The notes under the pieces were generated by a model. It saw only the letters and a program-made list of their open reading frames with translations, ran no database searches and was not told the origin of the DNA. From Candidatus Sericytochromatia bacterium S15B-MN24 CBMW_12 (GTDB taxonomy: Bacteria; Cyanobacteriota; Sericytochromatia; S15B-MN24; UBA4093), in contig DAZV01000045.1 in assembly GCA_002083825.1 (NCBI GenBank), forward strand, positions 20,461 to 84,460: DNA of 64,000 bases. Direction: 5' to 3'. The position numbers were made by a program, and so were the translations under genes. Position 1 is the stretch's first letter. The number at the start of each line of letters is the position of its first letter. Of this stretch, positions 23,776 through 30,886 are shown piece by piece.

Positions 23776-26031
23776 ATGAACGGGAGGCGACATAGCGGGC
23801 TCATGGCCTGTTTGCTGGCCGGCGGTCTCATGGCCTGCACGGGCTCGCCGATCGATGTCGGGAACGGGCCGGATGGGCGTCCTCTCGGGCCGCAGGGAAC
23901 CCCCGCGCTGCCTTCGCCCTCGCCTTTCACGGAACTCGAGGCGCCGGGCCAAGCCGACGAACTCGTGGCCGATCCGGTGCCGAACCTGAACTGGGCCCTG
24001 AGAGAAATCGGCTCGCCGCTGGATCAGCAAATCCAGCGAATTCACGGGGCGCCGACGACGAGCGGAGAGTACAAGCTCTTTCTTCAGCAGGGCGATCGCT
24101 TCTATTTCCGCACCCCCGCCCAGAGTGCCCAGTCATCCGCCCAGAGTGCCCAGCCGCCCACCTGGTACGAGTCCCAGAAGCTGCCTTCGCACCGGGATTA
24201 CGCTCCGACTCGACTCTTCAGCGACGGGAACTGGCTCTTCTTCGTCAACGATCCCGACGAGGTTTCCACCTCGGGCCAAGAGCGCATCTACCAGGCCAGG
24301 GAAGGGAGTCCCGCCTGGGTCCAGTGCAACGTGCCTCCGGGAATCGTGGCGGTAGCGGGGGGAGCCGGTATCGCTTTCGCGGCGACCCTGTACAAGCTTT
24401 ATCGTTTCGATCCGGGCGCTGATGCGGGTTCGCCGGGAACCTGGACCATGATCGCCGAGATACCCGGCCTCAATCCGGCCGAGAAGTTCATCGGGCTGAC
24501 CTACGACGGAGACGCGTCCAGCAAGGATCTGATCGTGCTCCTCCAGACGACGACCGGATCGACCTTCCGCTTGATGGTCATGCCGGAAGGCGGTACGAGT
24601 TTTGCCGCCATGCGCGACGATCACCTGACGTTCAGTCTGCTTCCCGCCGAGGAGCCCTTGAAAGCCTACCGCAGCTATCAAGATCCCAACCTGGGGGGCT
24701 ATCGCTACTGGGCCTTCACCAAAATGGGCCGGATCTTGTACGGAACCACGGCTGGCTCAATGGTTCCCTATCAAGCTTTTCCGGATATCAACCGAAAGTT
24801 CGTCGGTCTACTCAATCCCTCGCATGGCTTTCTGGCTTATCGCTGGGATAAGCAGTACGGGCCGGAGTTTTATCATCTGCGCGATGAGAACGTCTCGTCG
24901 ACGTGGACGGCCATCGCCTCCAGGAAGGCGGATCAGGCCAGCAGCGCCTTGAGCGTGACGCTGGGGGCCAAGGACAGCATCGCGACGGACGGCTCGAGAC
25001 TCTACGCGGCGGGGCCGGAAGGGCTCTATCGCCTTCCGTTGCCGCTCAACGGCGAGCCGGATACGTACCCCGACGGGCAGGGGGGCTGGGTGCCGGAATC
25101 CGTCGGGTTGAACCGCGCCACGGTCGAACGGGTCGTGCTCTGCGGTTCCAAGCTTTTCGCCAAGACCGAATTCGGGACCTACGTCCAGGAGGGCGGCCAG
25201 TGGGTGCCCTTCGAACTGGGAGGGCGGCCGGCCATGCTCTTCTCCTCGATTTACGGGAATGCCGCTACCGTGGTTACCCCCACCGGGGTGGAGGTCCATC
25301 TCTACCTCGACGGCCTCTGGAAGAAGGTGATCAAGCCGCTGCCGAGCGGGGCCGCCGCCAAGGCGACCAAGGTGTTTTTCAGCAAGGACCGGCTCTACGT
25401 GGCTGCCGAGGTCCAGAATGGAGAGGCTGTCTACCAGCGGGCCCTCGAGGAGACCCGGGACTGGTCCCTGGCCGCTCCGGATCAGGGCATCTCCTCGCTC
25501 TACCCCAACTACATCAGCGACGGCCGAACCCTGCTCGCCGTCGGGACCGAAAGGGTCAGGCTGGCCTCGGTCACCGAGCAGCAATGGAAGGACTACCCCG
25601 CGACCCAGGTCTTGCCGGACGGCAGTACCCAGCCCATGCATGGGGTGTTTTTCGAGGTTCCCTTCGCGGTTTACGGCTATGCCTTCGTCTGGATTCACAT
25701 GGGGGGATCGGAGTATCGTCTCTGCCGGGCGACGGCGAAGGGGTGGAAACCCGTCGTGAGCGATCAGTTCGAGGGGGTCAAGGTTGCTCATTTGCTTTCG
25801 ACCGATGGGCATTACCTCTACTCGTCTACCAGCGGGACGGTTTCGACCGCCCACACGCGCAAGATCGTGAGGGTGCCCATCAAGGGTGGGTCGGCCTGGG
25901 AAGAGGTGCCGACGACGCTCAACGGGCAGTCCCTGGAACTGGCGGGCCTCAGGGTGAATGGGCCGCCGTTCATCGACCGTACGTACGCCAAGGTCTACCT
26001 TCCCACCAGTCGGGGTCTCCTGGGGCCGTAG
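23776..26031 (+). CDS. large lipoprotein, probable beta-propeller
   Basis: A 751-residue predicted lipoprotein. The lipobox is LMAC (residues about 19-22) after a short signal. The mature protein is beta-rich with repeated short motifs (LYAAGPEGLYRLPL, GSKLFAKTEFGTYVQEGGQW, DRLYVAAEVQNGEAVYQR, TDGHYLYSSTSGTV). These read like blades of an irregular beta-propeller describing about 40-60 residue repeats. A pair AQSAQSSAQSAQ is a short tandem repeat. The ATG follows ggggaggaac. No enzyme motifs are seen. Outer-membrane anchoring is inferred. Confidence 0.55.
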   Translation: MNGRRHSGLMACLLAGGLMACTGSPIDVGNGPDGRPLGPQGTPALPSPSPFTELEAPGQADELVADPVPNLNWALREIGSPLDQQIQRIHGAPTTSGEYKLFLQQGDRFYFRTPAQSAQSSAQSAQPPTWYESQKLPSHRDYAPTRLFSDGNWLFFVNDPDEVSTSGQERIYQAREGSPAWVQCNVPPGIVAVAGGAGIAFAATLYKLYRFDPGADAGSPGTWTMIAEIPGLNPAEKFIGLTYDGDASSKDLIVLLQTTTGSTFRLMVMPEGGTSFAAMRDDHLTFSLLPAEEPLKAYRSYQDPNLGGYRYWAFTKMGRILYGTTAGSMVPYQAFPDINRKFVGLLNPSHGFLAYRWDKQYGPEFYHLRDENVSSTWTAIASRKADQASSALSVTLGAKDSIATDGSRLYAAGPEGLYRLPLPLNGEPDTYPDGQGGWVPESVGLNRATVERVVLCGSKLFAKTEFGTYVQEGGQWVPFELGGRPAMLFSSIYGNAATVVTPTGVEVHLYLDGLWKKVIKPLPSGAAAKATKVFFSKDRLYVAAEVQNGEAVYQRALEETRDWSLAAPDQGISSLYPNYISDGRTLLAVGTERVRLASVTEQQWKDYPATQVLPDGSTQPMHGVFFEVPFAVYGYAFVWIHMGGSEYRLCRATAKGWKPVVSDQFEGVKVAHLLSTDGHYLYSSTSGTVSTAHTRKIVRVPIKGGSAWEEVPTTLNGQSLELAGLRVNGPPFIDRTYAKVYLPTSRGLLGP

Positions 26032-26043
26032 ATTCTGTTTGGA

Positions 26044-26055
26044 CTTCATTAAAAC
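26044..26055 (+). promoter_or_regulatory. shared upstream motif, short copy 4
   Basis: CTTCATTAAAAC resembles the CTTCGTTAAACC core of copy 3, about 135 bases before the 95-aa gene. This is the weakest of the four matches. Confidence 0.25.
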
Positions 26056-26188
26056 TTGGTTGGATGCCGGTGAATTCGGGCAAGATTCCGGGCGATCGCG
26101 GGCATACATGACTTAGCAGTCGGGCAAGGGCCCGGGGAAATTGGGACCGAGCACCGGTCATGTGACCAGCCGGATGAAGGAGGACGCC

Positions 26189-26476
26189 ATGGGAGTTTCA
26201 GGAGCAGGTAGCTCGGCCGGTCGCGGGATGGACATCGTCCGTACCTCGTACGTGGCCTCCGGCGCCATCGCCGATGCCCAGCAGAAGGCTGCCGACATGC
26301 AGGATTCCGGCTTCCTCGGCGTGAAGAGCGTGGGCCGCGGCATCTGGCATGCCGTCAATCCCAGCGCCAAGAAGCGTTACGAAACCGAACTTCGCTCCAT
26401 CCAGAGCCTGCCGGATACCATCCGCGACATCATGAAGATGATCCAGGAGAAGTACGCCGCCATGAGCAAGGTCTAG
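26189..26476 (+). CDS. 95-aa small helical protein
   Basis: A 95-residue signal-less protein: a Gly/Ser-rich start (MGVSGAGSSAGRG), a helix with AIADAQQKAADMQ, then a basic helical end (RYETELRSIQSLPDTIRDI). The ATG has a perfect aaggagg at 26177-26183. Size, composition and a strong ribosome site resemble the needle-like genes, but there is no sequence match. No family is recognised; a small exported component or a rod/adaptor subunit is possible. The next gene, a flagellar rod-like protein, starts 112 bases downstream. Confidence 0.5.
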   Translation: MGVSGAGSSAGRGMDIVRTSYVASGAIADAQQKAADMQDSGFLGVKSVGRGIWHAVNPSAKKRYETELRSIQSLPDTIRDIMKMIQEKYAAMSKV

Positions 26477-26587
26477 CCCCAGCTGGCGATCTCTCGGATG
26501 CCCCTGACCGCCTGGTTCGGCCCTTTTCCGGATTAGAACAAGCAAGCGTCGGGTAGGATCCCAGAGTAAGGCTGTCGGGAGGTCGCG

Positions 26588-27628
26588 ATGGGATTCGATT
26601 TACGCTACAACTTCATCAATACCTTTCGCTCGGTAGACGCCTGGCGCAACAACATCTTGCTCAACGCGCAGGGTGGCCTTTTGCCGGGCTTCAAGCAGCG
26701 CCGGACCGTTCTCGGCATGCAGCAGTCCTCTTTCCAGATGGATCCCGGCTCGGCAGGCACGGCGAACAGCGGTGGACGAGCTCCCATGGGCCTCACGGCC
26801 GGCGAGCTGACCATTCAGCGGACCGCCCTGCAACATCGCCAAGATCCCCTCAAGAGCGCCGAAGGCAACCTGGCTAGCCTGGGTATCCAGGGCAATGGCT
26901 TCTTCGCCGTCGCCGAGAGCCTCAACCCGGGCGCCCGCGTCCTGATGACCCGGGACGGCTCCTTCAACTGGAAGGTGACGGGCCTCGACGAGAACAGCAA
27001 CCCCCGTTACCAGCTGGTGAATGGCCAGGGCCTATACGTGCTGCGGGCGGGCGACATCGAGACCAATTCGAGCAGCCCCAACTTCATGAAGGTCCGGCGC
27101 CTCCCGCCCATCGGAGCGGTCGACGGCAACGGCAATCCCCTGGCTCCCGAGGAGACCGGCCCGCCGGGCATGCTGGGATCCCGAGACGGGATTCTGGACA
27201 GCGCCAACGATCCGCGAAGCAATCCGCTCAAGGGAGTACCCTCCTACGTGACCGGGAACGACGGCAAGGAAGCCTTGACCTCGTCGGGCGGCAATGTCAG
27301 CCAGTTGGCCATCCTGCGGGTTCCCAACCAGGCAGACCTCAACATCTCGTCCTTCGGTCCGACCATCTACAACTTCTCGCTCAATACACTCGGCGGCTCG
27401 ACGGTCCGAACGCTGAGTCAACTCTACGACGAAGTCAGCAACGCGACCATGAACCCCAACGGGGAATTCCCGGTCGTCGGAAACCGCGTCGAGCAGGTAG
27501 ACGCCCAGGTGGCCCTGCAGCTCTCGATCATCGAGAACCAGACGGCGGACTTCGTCTTCAAGAACCTCTCGACCATGCTCCAGGAGTACAACAACTCCCA
27601 GGACCAGCTGATCAACCTCATCAAGTAA
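26588..27628 (+). CDS. flagellar rod/hook (FlgE/F/G)-like protein
   Basis: A 346-residue protein with the layout of flagellar basal-body rod and hook proteins. The N-terminal helix ends NNILLNAQGGLLPGFKQRR (compare NNLAN...GFK). A central strand pattern LGIQGNGFFAVAES, LMTRDGSFNWKV and YQLVNGQGLYVL matches the GxGFF / TRDGsF / dGyxL signatures. The C-terminal helix is VDAQVALQLSIIENQTADFV. These proteins leave the cell through the flagellar type III route without a Sec signal, and none is seen here. No other flagellar genes are in the window. It could be a stand-alone paralogue used by another export system. The ATG follows gggagg; a terminator follows. Confidence 0.6.
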   Translation: MGFDLRYNFINTFRSVDAWRNNILLNAQGGLLPGFKQRRTVLGMQQSSFQMDPGSAGTANSGGRAPMGLTAGELTIQRTALQHRQDPLKSAEGNLASLGIQGNGFFAVAESLNPGARVLMTRDGSFNWKVTGLDENSNPRYQLVNGQGLYVLRAGDIETNSSSPNFMKVRRLPPIGAVDGNGNPLAPEETGPPGMLGSRDGILDSANDPRSNPLKGVPSYVTGNDGKEALTSSGGNVSQLAILRVPNQADLNISSFGPTIYNFSLNTLGGSTVRTLSQLYDEVSNATMNPNGEFPVVGNRVEQVDAQVALQLSIIENQTADFVFKNLSTMLQEYNNSQDQLINLIK

Positions 27629-27650
27629 GGAAACGACGCCGGATAGCCGA

Positions 27651-27677
27651 AAGCCCCCTCAGACCGAGGGGGCTTTT
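27651..27677 (+). terminator. terminator after the rod-like gene
   Basis: AAGCCCCCTC/GAGGGGGCTT arms with a five-base loop and TTTT. Confidence 0.85.
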
Positions 27678-27680
27678 GCG

Positions 27681-27710
27681 ATGTGGCTAGATGTGGCTAG
27701 ATGTGGCTAG
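27681..27710. repeat. three exact 10-base tandem repeats at a stop codon
   Basis: ATGTGGCTAG repeated three times. The last copy contains the CTA (27707-27709) that is the stop codon of the minus-strand MshEN-repeat gene. Confidence 0.85.
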
Positions 27711-29575
27711 GCGAGGGATTTGGCGTAATGGTCTTTCCATTGGGTTTCGACTTCGGCGGGGGTGGATTGGCCGTTCACCAGCGCGTGCACCCAGGGGTCG
27801 TCGAAGCTCGGGCGCTCTTCGGCGCCCCGGAAGGTGCGGTTCATGTGGGCGACGAAGTCGAGGGCGTCCGACATCTCGATTCCGCGGCGATCGCCGGCAT
27901 AGTACTGATGGAAGGAGGCCTCCATGGTCTCGGGGTTTTCCTGGCCGCTCAGGAGCGCCTGCACCCAGGGATCGTCGGTTGAGCTCACCGGGTTGGTGAT
28001 GCCGCGGTAGCGGTAATTCATGGCGCTGACGAGCTCCATGGCGACCCCGGCGGTCAAGGTGTCGAACTCGGCGGCGGGAGCGGGTGGGGTCACGTTTCCA
28101 CGTCCTTGCAGGGCATTCAGTTGCGCGTCGGCCTGAGCGTCGATGGCGTCGGCGGCTGCGGGCGGGAGGTCCTTGGGGGCTTGCGCGGGCCGGGCGCGCA
28201 GGGCGTCGGCCTGAGCCGCCTGCGCGTGGATACCGGGGGCGGCGTCAAGCGAGGTGAAGCCGGCCACGGCCTGACCGAGCAAGTTTCCGAGGCCGTTACC
28301 GTGAAGCAGGGAGTCGGTGCCGGGTGCCGCCGGTGCGTCAGCGAGCACGCCTGGGGACGCGCCGACACCGAGTTGCCGGAGCAAGCCCTCCAGGCTCTGG
28401 ACGCCCTGGGACGGTTTCTCCATCTGGGCGATCAGCTCGGAAAGCAGTTTTTCGATCTTGGGGTCTTGCCCCGGGGCCGAGGCGCCTGAATCCATGCCGT
28501 CGAGAGCGGTTTCGAGGAGCTTCGAGAGCTGGTCGCTCGAGGGGCTTTCGCCCTTCATCTTCTGGAAGAGGCGCAGGATCAGCTCGATCAGGTCGGTGAG
28601 CTTGGCTTCGAGCTGATCGAGGTTTCCGCCCTCGGCGGCCTTGGAGACCAGGGCCATGATCTTGGTCAAGAGCTTGGGGGGAACGTTGCCCAGCAGGTTG
28701 AAGATCATGTCCTGGACGCGGGCCATGGTCTGTTGTTTCTTGATCTTGGTGAGCTCGATGCGGTGGACGCGGTCGGCTTCCTCGGCGATTCGCTTGCGGG
28801 TGTAGGACCATTCGTGGAAGAGGCGGTCCCAGTAAGTTTGAAGATTCTGGCGCTCCCTGACCAGTTTGACCAGGTCGAGGATGTCGTTTTCGGTCGCGAG
28901 GAGTTGGTTGCGGACGGCGGGGTTGCGGCGCACGGCCGCGTAGGGACTGAGCCAATCTTCCTGGAGTTGCGCGAGGTGGGCGAAGGCGGCTTTGAGATCC
29001 TCGGAATTCTTGCCTTCGAGGGCGCGGGTGACGGCCAGGGCTTCTTCGGCGGAGGCGAACTCGCGGCCGACCGTCTTGCGGAAGCGGACGGCGGGGGGTT
29101 CCTCGAAGGCGGCGATCGGATCGTGGCTCATGGGGGCGGCGAGCCGATTGGTGGTGCGGCGCTTGAAGGAGTCCTGGATCTTGAGGGTGGATTCGAGTTC
29201 CTGGAGCGAGACGAAGCCCATCTCGATCAGGACTTCGCCGATTTTCTTGGAGCCCAGGCTTTGTTCTTCGAGGGCGGCTTCCAACTGGGCGGTGGAGATG
29301 CGGCCGGAATCAAGAAGCAGGTCGCCGAGCTTTTTGCGGGCGAGGGCGGGACCTTCGGGGTCACGCTGCTGCTGGAGGGCGAGGGCGTAGTCCAGGTCCT
29401 TTTGGTTGATGAACCCCTTGGAGGCGAGGACTTCTCCGAGCTTTCGGTTGAGTTGTTGTTGTTCCTGGAGGGCGTTTGCCAGCTGCTGTTGATCGATTTT
29501 GCGAAGCCCCAGCAGGATTTCCCCGAGGGCTTGTCGCCCGGGGATCCCGGAGGTTTTGAGGTGGTCTCCGCTCAT
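27707..29575 (-). CDS. protein with four MshEN-type half repeats and C-terminal paired repeats
   Basis: A 622-residue cytosolic protein. Residues about 15-130 hold four copies of a 28-35 residue helix-turn-helix unit (LGEVLASKGFINQKDLDYAL, LGDLLLDSGRISTAQLEAAL, IGEVLIEMGFVSLQELESTL). This is the unit found at the N-terminus of GspE/MshE ATPases, where it can bind c-di-GMP. The middle is a long helical region. The end has two repeats of about 48 residues sharing DDPWVxALxxGQ and MNxxxRG. No ATPase domain is present, so this would be a sensor or adaptor rather than a motor. ATG 29575 follows aaaggag. Confidence 0.6.
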   Translation of the reverse strand: MSGDHLKTSGIPGRQALGEILLGLRKIDQQQLANALQEQQQLNRKLGEVLASKGFINQKDLDYALALQQQRDPEGPALARKKLGDLLLDSGRISTAQLEAALEEQSLGSKKIGEVLIEMGFVSLQELESTLKIQDSFKRRTTNRLAAPMSHDPIAAFEEPPAVRFRKTVGREFASAEEALAVTRALEGKNSEDLKAAFAHLAQLQEDWLSPYAAVRRNPAVRNQLLATENDILDLVKLVRERQNLQTYWDRLFHEWSYTRKRIAEEADRVHRIELTKIKKQQTMARVQDMIFNLLGNVPPKLLTKIMALVSKAAEGGNLDQLEAKLTDLIELILRLFQKMKGESPSSDQLSKLLETALDGMDSGASAPGQDPKIEKLLSELIAQMEKPSQGVQSLEGLLRQLGVGASPGVLADAPAAPGTDSLLHGNGLGNLLGQAVAGFTSLDAAPGIHAQAAQADALRARPAQAPKDLPPAAADAIDAQADAQLNALQGRGNVTPPAPAAEFDTLTAGVAMELVSAMNYRYRGITNPVSSTDDPWVQALLSGQENPETMEASFHQYYAGDRRGIEMSDALDFVAHMNRTFRGAEERPSFDDPWVHALVNGQSTPAEVETQWKDHYAKSLA

Positions 29576-29695
29576 GCGGGGGCTCCTTTCCGAAGCAACA
29601 GGGAGAGGCTTCATGTCATGTGCCCGGAAAAGGCCCGATTGCTCGCCGTTTAACCAAGATTTGCCGAAGTTTTAGCATGGGGGAGTCGGGGAGAA

Positions 29696-29727
29696 AAAGA
29701 AAGCCCGCCGCGCGGGGCGGCGGGCTT
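29696..29727 (-). terminator. terminator after htpX
   Basis: AAGCCCGCCG/CGGCGGGCTT arms followed on the minus strand by a T-rich tract (tttctttttctc). Confidence 0.85.
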
Positions 29728-29736
29728 GGCGGGGGA

Positions 29737-30591
29737 TCAGCTTTGGCCGAAGGCCATGGCCCGCAGGCGGGCGACACGCTCGTCGGTGGCGGGGTGGGTG
29801 CTGAAGAGCTTGGCGAATGAGGCTCCGCGCAGGGGGTTGACGATGTACATGTGCGCGGTGGCGGGGTTGGCCGCCATGGGAACCAGCTGAGCGCCGCGCT
29901 CCAGCTTTAGCAAGGCGTTGGCGAGGCTCAGGGGGCGTCCGCAGATCTGGGCGCCGATGCGATCGGCTTCGTACTCGCGCGAGCGGGAGACGGCCATCTG
30001 GACCAGGCCGGCGGCGATGGGGGCGAGGATCATCATGGCGATGCCGCTGATCATGGAGGCGGGGCTGTTGTCCTCGTCGCGGCCGGTTCCGAAGATCATG
30101 GCCCACTGGAACATGTTGGCCAGGCCGGTCATGGTGCCGGCCAGGGTGGCGGCGATGGAGGAGATGAGGATGTCGCGATTCTTGATGTGGGCCAGCTCGT
30201 GGGCGAGCACGCCTTCCATCTCGTCGCGATCCAGGATTTGCATGAGCCCCTCGGTCACGGCCACGGCCGAATGCTTGGGGTCGCGGCCGGTGGCGAAGGC
30301 GTTGGGGGTCATGGCGGGCATGACGTAGACTTTCGGCATGGGGAGGCTGGCCCGCTGGACCAGGTTGCGGACCATGGAGTGGAGCTCGGGGGCTTGCGTG
30401 GCGTCGACCTCGCGGGCTCCGCTCATCTTGAGGGCGATCTTGTCGGAGAACCAGTAGCTGCCGAAGCTCATGACCAAGGCGAGGACGAAGGAGATCATGA
30501 GCCCGTTGCGGCCTCCCATGACGCCGCCGGCGACGATCAGCAGGGCCGTCATGGCGGCCAGAAGAACGAACGTCTTGAAGTTGTTGACCAT
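29737..30591 (-). CDS. htpX: membrane zinc metalloprotease HtpX
   Basis: A 284-residue M48 peptidase that degrades misfolded membrane proteins. Two N-terminal transmembrane helices (about 5-27 and 30-50), the zinc motif HELAH (in EGVLAHELAHIKNRD), two more hydrophobic segments (AATLAGTMTGLANMF and IAMMILAPIAAGLVQM) and the downstream zinc Glu in SREYEADRIGA are all present. The C-terminal STHPATDERVARL is typical. Length is as usual for HtpX. ATG start with ggggaaag upstream. Monocistronic with a TATAAT about 210 bases upstream. Confidence 0.95.
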   Translation of the reverse strand: MVNNFKTFVLLAAMTALLIVAGGVMGGRNGLMISFVLALVMSFGSYWFSDKIALKMSGAREVDATQAPELHSMVRNLVQRASLPMPKVYVMPAMTPNAFATGRDPKHSAVAVTEGLMQILDRDEMEGVLAHELAHIKNRDILISSIAATLAGTMTGLANMFQWAMIFGTGRDEDNSPASMISGIAMMILAPIAAGLVQMAVSRSREYEADRIGAQICGRPLSLANALLKLERGAQLVPMAANPATAHMYIVNPLRGASFAKLFSTHPATDERVARLRAMAFGQS

Positions 30592-30644
30592 CGGGTCGTC
30601 TTTCCCCTCTAAAAGGTGTCTCCATCGCGTCGCGGGGTTCTACC

Positions 30645-30676
30645 CGCCGGTACCGCACGTACCGCTCGTACCGGCG
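30645..30676 (-). other. hairpin in the htpX leader
   Basis: CGCCGGTAC (30645-30653) pairs with GTACCGGCG (30668-30676), with three spaced GTACCG repeats inside. It lies between the putative promoter and the htpX start, so it could affect translation or RNA stability. Confidence 0.35.
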
Positions 30677-30798
30677 TCGACGAGCCGACTCTTTAGAGCA
30701 AAGCTCGACGGCGTTCTCTCGCTGCCTTACGAAACAGCCGCCGGCGCTAGGCTCGACTTGGCCAGTGACTTGATGGATGCGCACTCAATTCCGGTTTC

Positions 30799-30804
30799 AT
30801 TATA
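30799..30804 (-). promoter_or_regulatory. perfect -10 box upstream of htpX
   Basis: TATAAT on the minus strand; the -35 region is poor. It would give a leader of about 200 bases. Confidence 0.35.
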
Positions 30805-30886
30805 GCAGAAGGCCCCGGTTCATCTTGCGGGGGTCATGGGGATAGACCGCGGTCCGGGCTTCGGGTTCCCGCCAGGAAGAATCGAG

